A stretch of 64,000 nucleotides of DNA from Palsa-504 sp963834685. Its GTDB lineage: Bacteria > Actinomycetota > Actinomycetes > Streptosporangiales > Streptosporangiaceae. A model generated the notes under the pieces. That model was given only the letters and a program-made list of their open reading frames with translations, was not told the DNA's origin and did not search any database. Below, one piece after another: positions 46,065-54,639 of the stretch. The stretch is taken from positions 141,359 to 205,358 of the forward strand of contig CAWICW010000013.1 of assembly GCA_963834685.1 (NCBI GenBank), in the 5' to 3' direction. A program made the position numbers and the translations under genes. Numbering within the stretch: position 1 is the stretch's first letter; the number at the start of each line of letters is the position of its first letter.

Positions 46065-48023
46065 CTACCGTCGGCTGACCCTCCGGGTACGCAAGAAGTC
46101 GCGGATGACGTACTCACCGAGACGTTCGGGTGCCGCCTGCAACACCCGTCCTCCGTTCCTTCTCGCTACATTGTCGACGAACGCGCTGAGCCGGGCATCG
46201 TCCGCAAGCATGAAAATATTGAGCGCGGCGTGCCGCCGGGTCATCTTATCCACCTCGGCCAGGGTGAGTTCGAGGGTTTCCGGCGACGGCGGCCAGTCGA
46301 ACCAGGATCGCCCGTCTCGCTGCAGGTGAGCGGTGGGTTCGCCGTCGGTCACGATCAGGACAACCGGCTCGTGCTCGGGGTGCCGGTCGATGTGGCGCCC
46401 GGCGATCATCAGCGCGTGGTGCAGGTTGGTGCCCTGGACCATGTCCCAGCTCAGCCCGGCCAGGTCGGTCTCGCGCAGCTCGCGCGCGTAGTTGGAGAAG
46501 CCCACCACCTGGATGGCGTCCTGCGGGAACCGGCTGCGCAGCAGCGCGTGCAGCGCGAGGGCCGTCTGCTTGGCCGCCGCCCAGGTCCCGCGCAGCTGCA
46601 TCGAATAGGACAGGTCGACCAGCAGGGACACCACCGCCGCGGTGCGCCGCTCGGTCTCCGCGACCTCGAAGTCACGCGCGGAGAGCTTGATGCGGCCATC
46701 CAGGCCGCCCCGCAGCAGGGCGTTGCGCACCGTCGCGGGGACGTCGAGGGGCTGCTCGTCGCCGAACTCCCAGGCCCGGGTGGTGCCGGTGAGCTCGCCG
46801 GCCTGGCCGGCGTCACGCTGATCATGGTCACCGGCCTGGTGACCGAAGCTCATGTCGGTGAAGATCCGGCGCAGGGCCGTGTCGCCCAGCCGGCGCACCG
46901 CCTTGGGGGTGAGCTCGAGGCGGCCGCCGTTGCGCGTGAGGTACCCCTGCCGTTCGAGCTCGCGCTCGATGCGGCGCAGGGCCTCGACGTCATCCACCGC
47001 CTGCCGGCCGAAGGCCCGCCGGACCGCGTCCTCGTCGATGTCGTCCAGGCTCGCGCCCGGGTAGTCCTGCGCGAACGCGTTCTCCAGCTCGGCCAGGTCG
47101 GCCAGCTCGGCCAGGGCCGTGGTCGCGTCGCTGAGGCCGAGCGGTTCCTCGCCGGACATCTGGACGCCGCCCATCGTGGCCGCCTGGTCCAGGTCGGGCC
47201 GCCTGGCCCGCAGCGCGTCGGCGAGCCGGGCCATCTCGCTCTCCAGCCCGGCGTCGTCGAGCGCGTTCGACATCAGCCCGGCCAGCTCCTCTTGCTGCTC
47301 GGGGCTGAGCGAGCGCAGCAGCCGTTCCGCCGCGGCCATCCGGCTGACCAGCGAGTCGACCAGTTCCTCCAGGTTCTGCGGATGGTCGGGAAACAGGTCA
47401 CCGTAGCGGGACATGAACTGGTCGAAATCGGCCTGGGTGTGCTCGCCGCGCGCGTCAGCGGCCAGCATCTCGTTCAGGTCGCTGAGCATGTCCTTGATCC
47501 GCTGCATGGCCTGCGGATCGGGGTTCTGCAAGGCCTGCCGCATGCCGCGGAACTGGCTGTCGAGCACCTCGCTGCGCAGCAGGTCCCGGAGCCGCTCGAA
47601 GGTCTCGCGGGCCGCTTGCGACCGCCAGTCGTAGTCAGCCAGCCGCCTGATCGCCTGGGCCGTATCGGCGGGCAGCGCGTCGAGGTCCGCCTCCCGCATC
47701 CTGGCCTCGTCGCCCGGGTCGGGGAACAGCTCGGCCCGTTCTTGCCCGACGGCGGTGTCGAGCAGGGCCCGGGCCTGCTCGAGGATGCCGTCGAGACGGC
47801 CGCTGCCGCGGATGTCGCGCTGTCGTTCGCGCGCCCTGCGGAGCAGGTCGTCCAGGCCCCGCCGCCCGGCGGAACCCTTCCTGAGCAGGTCCCGCAGGGC
47901 GTCGGCCGGGGTGGCGCCGTCCAGGATCGCGTCGCCCATCTCGTCCACGGCGCCGCGCACGTCATAGGAGTCCGCCAGCGGGTCCGGGCCGTAGACGTAC
48001 CGGCCGTACCGGTAGTTCGCCAT
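46065..48023 (-). CDS. VWA-domain protein partnered with an AAA ATPase
   Basis: A 652-residue protein. The N-terminal two thirds are charged helices with long Arg/Glu/Asp stretches. The last 195 residues are a von Willebrand A domain with the metal site SLLVDLSYSMQLRG (DxSxS), the Thr in WDMVQGTNLHHALM and the Asp in VVLIVTDGEPTAH. It is coupled to the ATPase upstream, like the BchI/BchD pair of magnesium chelatase, but no tetrapyrrole gene is near. It probably forms an ATP-driven remodelling complex of unknown client. Confidence 0.85.
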   Translation of the reverse strand: MANYRYGRYVYGPDPLADSYDVRGAVDEMGDAILDGATPADALRDLLRKGSAGRRGLDDLLRRARERQRDIRGSGRLDGILEQARALLDTAVGQERAELFPDPGDEARMREADLDALPADTAQAIRRLADYDWRSQAARETFERLRDLLRSEVLDSQFRGMRQALQNPDPQAMQRIKDMLSDLNEMLAADARGEHTQADFDQFMSRYGDLFPDHPQNLEELVDSLVSRMAAAERLLRSLSPEQQEELAGLMSNALDDAGLESEMARLADALRARRPDLDQAATMGGVQMSGEEPLGLSDATTALAELADLAELENAFAQDYPGASLDDIDEDAVRRAFGRQAVDDVEALRRIERELERQGYLTRNGGRLELTPKAVRRLGDTALRRIFTDMSFGHQAGDHDQRDAGQAGELTGTTRAWEFGDEQPLDVPATVRNALLRGGLDGRIKLSARDFEVAETERRTAAVVSLLVDLSYSMQLRGTWAAAKQTALALHALLRSRFPQDAIQVVGFSNYARELRETDLAGLSWDMVQGTNLHHALMIAGRHIDRHPEHEPVVLIVTDGEPTAHLQRDGRSWFDWPPSPETLELTLAEVDKMTRRHAALNIFMLADDARLSAFVDNVARRNGGRVLQAAPERLGEYVIRDFLRTRRVSRR

Positions 48024-48024
48024 G

Positions 48025-49458
48025 TCAGGTCCGGTACACGCTCGTGCCGTCGGCGCTGTCCTTGGACAGCCGGCGCATCAGGTACAGCCCTTCCAGGGTG
48101 AACTCCAGGGCCGCGGCCGCCTGCCCGAAGGATTCACCGCCGTCCATGCCCAGCCGGGACATGATCTTGGCCAGCCCGGGCACGTCGCCGATCCGCTGCA
48201 GCAGGTCCGCGGCGGGGACCAGCTCGCCCGACTCCACCGTTCCGCCCTCGTCGAACTTGGCCAGCAGGCCGGACAGGTCCACGCTGCCCAGCCGCGAGCG
48301 GAAGGTGTCCGCGATCGCCCGGCGCAGCATCGCCCCGAGCACTTCCTCCTCCCGGCCCTCCTCGCTCACCTCGAACTCGACCTTGCCCCGCAGCGTGCTG
48401 ACCACCGCGGGCAGGTCGCAGATCCGGGCGACCGGGGGCTCCGGTCCCGACCCGGCCAGCGCGGACCGGCGCACCGCGGACGCCGCCGCGCTTTCCGCCG
48501 CGGCGATGGCGAACCGGGCCGAAACGCCGGAGCGCGCGTCGACGGCCGCCGAGTCACGCACACCGCGGGTGAACCGCCCGATCACCTCGACGAGGTGATC
48601 GGGCAGTTCGGCGCCGGTCGAGACCGCGGCTTCCTGCCTGATCAAGGTGAGCTCGTCGGACAGGGACAGCGGGTAATGGGTGCGGATCTCCGCGCCGAAC
48701 CGGTCCTTCAGCGGGGTGATGATCCGGCCCCGGTTGGTGTAGTCCTCGGGGTTCGCGCTGGCCACCAGGAGCAGGTCCAGCGGCAGCCGGAGCGCGTAGC
48801 CGCGGATGCCGATGTCGCGCTCCTCCATCACGTTGAGCAGTGAGACCTGGATCCGCTCGGCCAGGTCGGGCAGCTCGTTCAGCGAGAAGATGCCCCGGTT
48901 GGTCCGCGGCACCAGCCCGAAGTGAATGGTCTCCGGGTCGCCGAGGGTGCGTCCTTCCGCCACCTTGACCGGGTCGATGTCGCCGATCAGGTCGCCGACG
49001 CTGGTGTCCGGGGTGGCGAGCTTCTCGCCGTACCTCTCGCTGGCGTGCCGCCAGGTGACGGGCAGGTCGTCGCCGAGTTCGGCGGCGAGCCGCCGGCACC
49101 GCGCGCAGGCGGGCTGGTACGGGTGGTCGTTGATCTCGCAGCCCGCGATGACCGGGGTCCACTCGTCGAGCAGCCCGACCAGGGTGCGGATCAGGCGGGT
49201 CTTACCCTGGCCGCGCTCCCCGAGCAGGATGATGTCGTGGCCCGCGATCAGGGCCCGCTCCAGGTGCGGCAGCACGGTCTGCCCGAACCCGACGATGCCG
49301 GGAAACGGATCTTGCCCGGCCCGCATCATGGCCAGCAGGTTCTGTCTGATCTCCGCCCTGACCCCGCGGTATTCGTGGCCGCTCGCGCGTAGCTCGGCGA
49401 GGGTGGCGGCGGCGGGTGGCTGGCTGGCGCGGTGATGCTCGCTGTCTTGGTGCACCAT
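48025..49458 (-). CDS. AAA+ ATPase of the magnesium-chelatase/MoxR type
   Basis: A 477-residue ATPase. Walker A is LLGERGQGKTRLIRTLVG. Walker B with the following conserved segment is GIFSLNELPDLAERIQVSLL, then NVMEERDIGIRGYALRLPLD and LLVASANPEDYTNRGRIITP. Four Cys (CEINDHPYQPACARCR) suggest a small metal site inserted after the P-loop. It is translated just ahead of the VWA gene, two bases apart, and the two proteins should work as one machine. Confidence 0.87.
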   Translation of the reverse strand: MVHQDSEHHRASQPPAAATLAELRASGHEYRGVRAEIRQNLLAMMRAGQDPFPGIVGFGQTVLPHLERALIAGHDIILLGERGQGKTRLIRTLVGLLDEWTPVIAGCEINDHPYQPACARCRRLAAELGDDLPVTWRHASERYGEKLATPDTSVGDLIGDIDPVKVAEGRTLGDPETIHFGLVPRTNRGIFSLNELPDLAERIQVSLLNVMEERDIGIRGYALRLPLDLLLVASANPEDYTNRGRIITPLKDRFGAEIRTHYPLSLSDELTLIRQEAAVSTGAELPDHLVEVIGRFTRGVRDSAAVDARSGVSARFAIAAAESAAASAVRRSALAGSGPEPPVARICDLPAVVSTLRGKVEFEVSEEGREEEVLGAMLRRAIADTFRSRLGSVDLSGLLAKFDEGGTVESGELVPAADLLQRIGDVPGLAKIMSRLGMDGGESFGQAAAALEFTLEGLYLMRRLSKDSADGTSVYRT

Positions 49459-49553
49459 TCGAGGCTATGTCGTCATCGCGGATCTTCGCATATGGCCCAG
49501 GTCACATGGCGGACGCCGAAACGGCGCGCGTGGCACACTTACGTCCCGTGGCC

Positions 49554-50769
49554 ATGACACCTGGCGCGGTCCGCCCCGACGACGTGGTCGCCGCGCGCAA
49601 GCTGCTCCGCGACGTGATCTCGGAAACCCCGGTCCTGCACTCGCGGGTGCTGTCCGAGACGGTCGGCGGACCGGTCTACCTGAAGTGCGAGAACCTGCAG
49701 CGGACCGGGTCGTTCAAGGTACGCGGCGCCTACGTCAGGATCGCCCGGCTGTCCGACGCCGAACGGGCCCGCGGCGTCGTCGCGGCCAGCGCGGGCAACC
49801 ACGCCCAGGGCGTCGCGTTCGCGGCCGGCCTGCTCGGCTGCGCCGCCACCGTGGTCATGCCCGAGGGCGCGCCGCTGCCCAAGGTCGCAGGCCACCCGGG
49901 GCTACGGAGCGCAGGTCGTGCTGCACGGCACCTGCGTAGAGGACGTCCTCGGCGAGGCCCTCGCCTACGCGGAGCGGACCGGCGCCGTGTTCATCCACCC
50001 CTATGACCACCCGGACGTCGTGGCCGGCCAGGGCACCGTCGGGTTCGAGATCGTCGAGCAGTGCCCGCAGGTCCGCACGGTGGTCGTCCCGGTGGGCGGC
50101 GGCGGCCTGGCCTCCGGGGTGGCGGTGGCGATCAAGGACCTCGACCCGGCCATCAGCGTGGTCGGCGTGCAGGCCGAGGCCGTGGCGCCCTACCCGGCCT
50201 CGCTGGCCGCGGGGCACCCCGTGTCGGTCCAGGCCAAACCGACCATGGCCGACGGCATCGCGGTCAGCCGGCCGGGAGACATCCCGTTCGCCATCTTGTC
50301 CGGCCTGGCCGAGCGGGTGGTCACGGTCTCCGAGGAGAGCCTGTCCCAGGCGCTGCTGCTCTGCCTGGAGCGCGCCAAGCAGGTGGTGGAGCCGGCCGGA
50401 GGGGCGGGAGTCGCCGCCCTGCTCGAGCATGCGCGCGACTTCGTCCCTCCGGTGGTGGTCGTGCTGTCCGGCGGCAACATCGACCCGCTGCTGCTGTCCA
50501 AGCTGCTCCGGCACGGCCTGACCGCGGCCGGCCGCTACCTGGCGTTCCGCTGCCGGCTGCCGGATCATCCCGGGTCGCTGGCCAAGCTGCTCGGCGACCT
50601 GGCCGATCTCGGCGCCAACGTGCTCGAGGTCGGGCACGAGCGGCTCGGCCCGCGGCTGCACGTGGACGAGGCCGAGGTGATCCTGGTGGTCGAGACCCGC
50701 GGCCCCGCGCACTGCGAGGAAGTCATCAGCGCGCTGCGCGCCGTCGGCTACACCCTGGCCTTCACCTAG
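49554..50769 (+). CDS. ilvA: Threonine ammonia-lyase (one frameshift near 49890)
   Basis: A PLP enzyme deaminating threonine to 2-oxobutyrate. RTGSFKVRGAYVRIARL holds the PLP Lys, and VVAASAGNHAQGVAFAAGLL and VVVPVGGGGLASGVAVAI the phosphate loops. The C-terminal ACT-like domain begins at YLAFRCRLPDHPGSLAKLLG. One extra base near 49890 splits PLPKVA from RGYGAQVVLHG. The ATG at 49554 fits the family start; ATG 49506 would add 16 residues. The short single-ACT form suggests the biodegradative type. Confidence 0.88.
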
Positions 50770-50955
50770 ATCCCCGAGGCTCGCCCGTTGCGGGCAGACG
50801 CCGCCGAATACGCGTATCTTCCCGGCTGCTCCGGGCTCTTATGTTCGGACGACCCGTCTGCCCATGTCCACCTAAAGGGATCCGGTCCACCGCTGAATTC
50901 GGATTCTGTCCGGCCAGCGGCGGAGCGACTGGACGGAGGCCTCGCGTGCAAAGAG

Positions 50956-52647
50956 ATGCGGGAGTTGCATGTGCGGACCAACGAGAATAAAAGCACTGGC
51001 CTAGCAGAGCCGGCGGACCCGGGCCCGGCGCAGCGGCTCGGCGAGGGCATCGCCCGTGGCGCCGCCGTGGTCGCCAGCCTCACGATACTGTCCCGGATTC
51101 TGGGCCTGGTCCGCACGCTGGTGTTCTCGCAGACCGTCGGCGCGAGCTGCCTGGGCACGGCCTACGTCACCGCGAACCAGGTGCCCGACCTCCTGTACCA
51201 GCTGATCCTGGGCGGCGCGCTGACCAGCGCGATGGTCCCGGTGCTGGCCCGCTCGGCCGAGCGGGCGGCCCGTGACCCGGCGGAGAAGGCGCGGGTCGGC
51301 CAGATCACCTCGGCGCTGCTGACCTGGACCGTTGTCATCGTCGTGCCGCTGGTCCTGGTCATCGTGGTGGCCGCCGGGCCGATCGCCTCGCTGCTGAACC
51401 CCAGCAACCCGAACGCGCACTGCGTCCGCGCCGACATGGTCGCCGTCACCGGCGACATGCTGCGGGTGTTCGCTCCCCAGGCCCTGCTGTACGGGCTGTC
51501 GGTCGTCCTGTACGGGCTGCTGCAGTCCTACCGCCGGTTCGCCGCGCCGTCCATCGGCCCGGGGATCTCCAGCCTGGTGCTCATCGCCTGCTATCTGGCC
51601 TTCGTGCCCGTTGAACAAGGGGCGTCCGCTGGCCCAGCTGCCCCTGTCACGGCCGAGCTCGTCCTGTCGGTGGGCACCACGCTGGGCATCGCCGCCCTGG
51701 TCGTGGTGGCCGTGCCGCCGACGTGGCGGCTGCATCTGCGGTTGCGGCCGGCGTTGCGGTTCCCGCCCGGGGTGGCGCGCCGGGCGGGCGGCCTGGCGCT
51801 GGTCGGCGTCATCGAGCTCGTCGCCATCGACGTGGCCAACCTGGTGAGCCATCGCCCTGGCCAACGGGCACGGGAAGACCGGCGCGATCGTCTTGTTCAA
51901 CTACGGCTCGCAGGTGTTCAACTCGATCTCCGCGATCCTGGCCCTGTCCATCGTGGTCAGCGCGTTCCCGGTGCTGTCCGCGCGTGAGGGGCCGGACTTC
52001 GACCGGACCAGCGCCGGGTCGACCCGGGCGGTCCTGCTCATGTCGTGGCTCGGCACGGCGCGTGATCGCGGCGATCGCCATTCCCGCCGCGCACGTGCTG
52101 GCCAAGCAGCCCGATCAGGTCCCGCAGCTGATCGAGGCCTTCCTCTTGTTCGCTCCGGGCATCGCGGGCACCGCGGTGATCGCGAACCTGTCGCGGGTCA
52201 TGTTCGTCATCGGGCGGCTCAAGGTCGCCGCCGCGGCGCTGGCCGGAAGCTGGCTGATCACGATCGTGGCCGACGTGGTGCTGGTCGAGCTGGTGCCGGC
52301 CCGCCTGGTGGTCGCCGCGCTCGCCCTGGGTACCACCATCGGCCAGACCGTGGTGGCCATCCCGCTGGTGTTCGTCACCCGCAGGATCTGCGGCCCGGCC
52401 GCCGTGCAAGGTGCCCGCCACGCGGCGCTGGCCGGGCTGGTCGCCTGCGCGGCAGGCGTCCGCGGTGGGCGTGGCCGTCAGCCTGGCGGTGCCCCTGCAT
52501 CACAAGCTGGTGGCCGTCGCCGTAGCGGTTCCCGCGGCCGGCTGCGCGATCATCGCTTTCGGCGTCGTCGCGTACTTCCTCGACGACGGTGACCTGAAGG
52601 CCGTCCTGGCGTGGGTGCGGCGGGCGATGGCCAAGCTGCGGTCGTAA
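50956..52647 (+). CDS. murJ: Lipid II flippase MurJ (three frameshifts)
   Basis: A MATE-like multi-helix protein that flips the peptidoglycan precursor. AAVVASLTILSRILGLVRTL and AYVTANQVPDLLYQLILGGA are the conserved first helices. The frame breaks near 51847, 52062 and 52460. Deleting one base at each joins VANLVS to IALANGHGKTGAIVLFNYGS, LLMSWLGTA to VIAAIAIPAAHVLA, and VACAAG to SAVGVAVSLAVPLHHKLV. As the gene is essential, these are probably errors. ATG 50956 is the likely start. The length (about 563 residues) lacks the extra kinase-like domain seen in some actinobacterial MurJ. Confidence 0.88.
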
Positions 52648-52664
52648 CGGCGGCTCGGACCCGT

Positions 52665-53771
52665 TCACAGGTTGCCGCGCCTGGCCTGCTCCCGCTCGAT
52701 CGCCTCGAACAGCGCCTTGAAGTTCCCCTTGCCGAAGCCCTGCGACCCGTGCCGCTCGATCAGCTCGAAGAACACGGTCGGCCGGTCCTGCACCGGCTGG
52801 GTGAAGATCTGCAGCAGGTAGCCGTCCTCGTCCCGGTCGGCCAGGATGCCGAGCTCGCGCAGCTCGTCCAGCGGCACCCGGGTCTCGCCGACCCAGGAGC
52901 CGAGCTCGTCGTAGTAGCTGCCCGGGGTGGTCAGGAACTCCACCCCGGCCGCGGTCATGGCCCGGACGCTGGCCACGATGTCGTCGGTGGCCAGCGCGAG
53001 GTGCTGCACCCCGGGACCGCCGTAGAACTCCAGGTACTCGTCGATCTGCGACTTGCGCTTGCCGACCGCGGGCTCGTTCAGCGGGAACTTCACCTTCCGG
53101 GACCCGTCCGCGACCACCTTGCTCATCAGCGCGGAGTACTCGGTGGCGATGTCGTCGCCGACGAACTCCTTCATGTTGGTGAAGCCCATGACCCGGTGGT
53201 AGAAGTCCACCCACTCGTCCATCTTGCCGAGTTCGACGTTGCCCACGCAGTGGTCGATCTCGGTGAAGAAGCCGCGCTCGCCGGGCGCCACGACGGGCGG
53301 CGCGGGCACGTAGCCGGGCAGGTAGGCGCCCGAGTACCCGGACCGCTCCACCAGCGTGTGCCGGGTGTCGCCGTAGGTGGCGATGGCGGCCACGACCACC
53401 TTGCCGGACTCGTCCTCGAGCAGGTGCGGCGCCTCGAGGCCGCGGGCGCCGTGCGCCACCGCGTAGTCGTAGGCATCTTCGGCCGAGCTGACCTCCAGGG
53501 CCAGGTCCGCCACCCCGTCACCGTGCGCGGCCACCCGCTCGCCGAGCGGCGTACCCGGCCGGGCCGGGCCGCGGAAGACGAACCGCGCGCTGCCCGAGAC
53601 CAGGACGTGCGCCGCCTCGTCCGGGCAGCCGGTCTCCGGCCCGCGGTAGGCGACCCGCCGCATCCCGAACGCGGTCGAGTAGTAGTGCGCCGCCTGCTTC
53701 GCGTTCCCGACCGCGAAGACCACGGCGTCCATGCCGATGATGGGGAAGCTGTCCTGCGCTGGCGTGGTCAT
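52665..53771 (-). CDS. hpd: 4-Hydroxyphenylpyruvate dioxygenase
   Basis: A 368-residue non-haem iron enzyme of tyrosine catabolism that makes homogentisate. The iron ligands are visible: His in FTEIDHCVGNVELGKMDEW, His in GGPGVQHLALATDD and Glu in PTVFFELIERHGSQGFGKGN. The N-terminal vicinal-oxygen-chelate half begins MDAVVFAVGNAKQAAHYYST. It diverges from an Lrp-type regulator, the usual control arrangement. Confidence 0.95.
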   Translation of the reverse strand: MTTPAQDSFPIIGMDAVVFAVGNAKQAAHYYSTAFGMRRVAYRGPETGCPDEAAHVLVSGSARFVFRGPARPGTPLGERVAAHGDGVADLALEVSSAEDAYDYAVAHGARGLEAPHLLEDESGKVVVAAIATYGDTRHTLVERSGYSGAYLPGYVPAPPVVAPGERGFFTEIDHCVGNVELGKMDEWVDFYHRVMGFTNMKEFVGDDIATEYSALMSKVVADGSRKVKFPLNEPAVGKRKSQIDEYLEFYGGPGVQHLALATDDIVASVRAMTAAGVEFLTTPGSYYDELGSWVGETRVPLDELRELGILADRDEDGYLLQIFTQPVQDRPTVFFELIERHGSQGFGKGNFKALFEAIEREQARRGNL

Positions 53772-53874
53772 GCCGCTAGCATGCGGACTGTCACGTCAAA
53801 CTGCGCAACCAAGTGCGAGTTCACTGGTCAGTTTGTCTATTTATACGGAACGGACCGTGGTATCTCTGTACAGC

Positions 53875-54375
53875 ATGACTACCAGTGTTCCCGGGGCCAT
53901 CGACCGGCTGGACGCCGCGCTCATCGAACTGCTGGCCGCCGAGCCGAGGGTCGGCGTGCTCGAGGCGTCGCGGCGGCTCGGCGTGGCCCGCGGCACGGTG
54001 CAGGCGCGCCTGGACCGCCTGCAGGACCGCGGGGTGATCACCGGATACGGACCTGACGTGGATCCGGCCGCGCTCGGCTACGAGGTCACCGCGTTCATCA
54101 CGCTCGAGATCCGCCAGGTCGGCGGGCATGATCCGGTGGCGGAACGGCTGGCCGCGATCCCCGAGGTGCTGGAGGTGCACACCATCACCGGCGCGGGCGA
54201 CATGCTCTGCCGGGTGGTCGCCCGGACCAACGCCGACCTGCAGCGCGTCCTCGACGCGATCGTCTCCGCCGAAGGCGTGGTCCGCTCCGCCACCGTGATC
54301 TCCCTCGCCACCCAGGTCCGCTACCGGATCCTCCCCCTGGTCCGCGCCGCCGCGTCGGGCAGCGGTCCCGCGTGA
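53875..54375 (+). CDS. Lrp/AsnC-family regulator
   Basis: A 166-residue regulator. The HTH lies in DAALIELLAAEPRVGVLEAS and RRLGVARGTVQARLDRLQDR; the RAM/ligand domain includes VTAFITLEIRQVGG, VLEVHTITGAGDMLCRVVAR and LQRVLDAIVSAEGVVRSATV. Divergent from hpd with about 100 bases between the starts, it most likely controls tyrosine breakdown and its own gene. Confidence 0.9.
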   Translation: MTTSVPGAIDRLDAALIELLAAEPRVGVLEASRRLGVARGTVQARLDRLQDRGVITGYGPDVDPAALGYEVTAFITLEIRQVGGHDPVAERLAAIPEVLEVHTITGAGDMLCRVVARTNADLQRVLDAIVSAEGVVRSATVISLATQVRYRILPLVRAAASGSGPA

Positions 54376-54437
54376 TCGGCCCGCGCCGGATCGGCGCAGG
54401 CCAGGCGCGTCTTTCCATCGGCTACCCTGGGACTGCC

Positions 54438-54510
54438 GCCCTGTTTAGGTCGGCTGGGCGGGTATGTTGACGTTTTGCGCACTGCCGCATCACGGCGGTT
54501 GCCTGACGGG
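54438..54510 (+). promoter_or_regulatory. Upstream box shared by the two NB-ARC genes (copy 1)
   Basis: GCCCTGTTTAG (54438-54448), then CGGGTATGT and a CACGGCGGTTG block, recur in the same order upstream of the second NB-ARC gene at 59732-59796. The spacing is nearly the same. It may be a promoter or regulatory leader kept when the gene was duplicated. The rest of the 54376-54639 gap shows nothing more. Confidence 0.5.
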
Positions 54511-54639
54511 CCTCTGGTAATCCTCGGCGCGGGCGTGGGAGCGGGTGGTGAAACAGACCGTTGACGGCGTTCAGCAGGACATGCACGCCGAGGCGGGACG
54601 TCGATGCTGCCCGCCGTGACCTGACCGTCAGCGATCAGC

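Noticed and set aside
46065..49458. Magnesium chelatase for chlorophyll or cobalamin synthesis
   Set aside because: The ATPase/VWA pair resembles it, but the large H subunit and any tetrapyrrole gene are absent.
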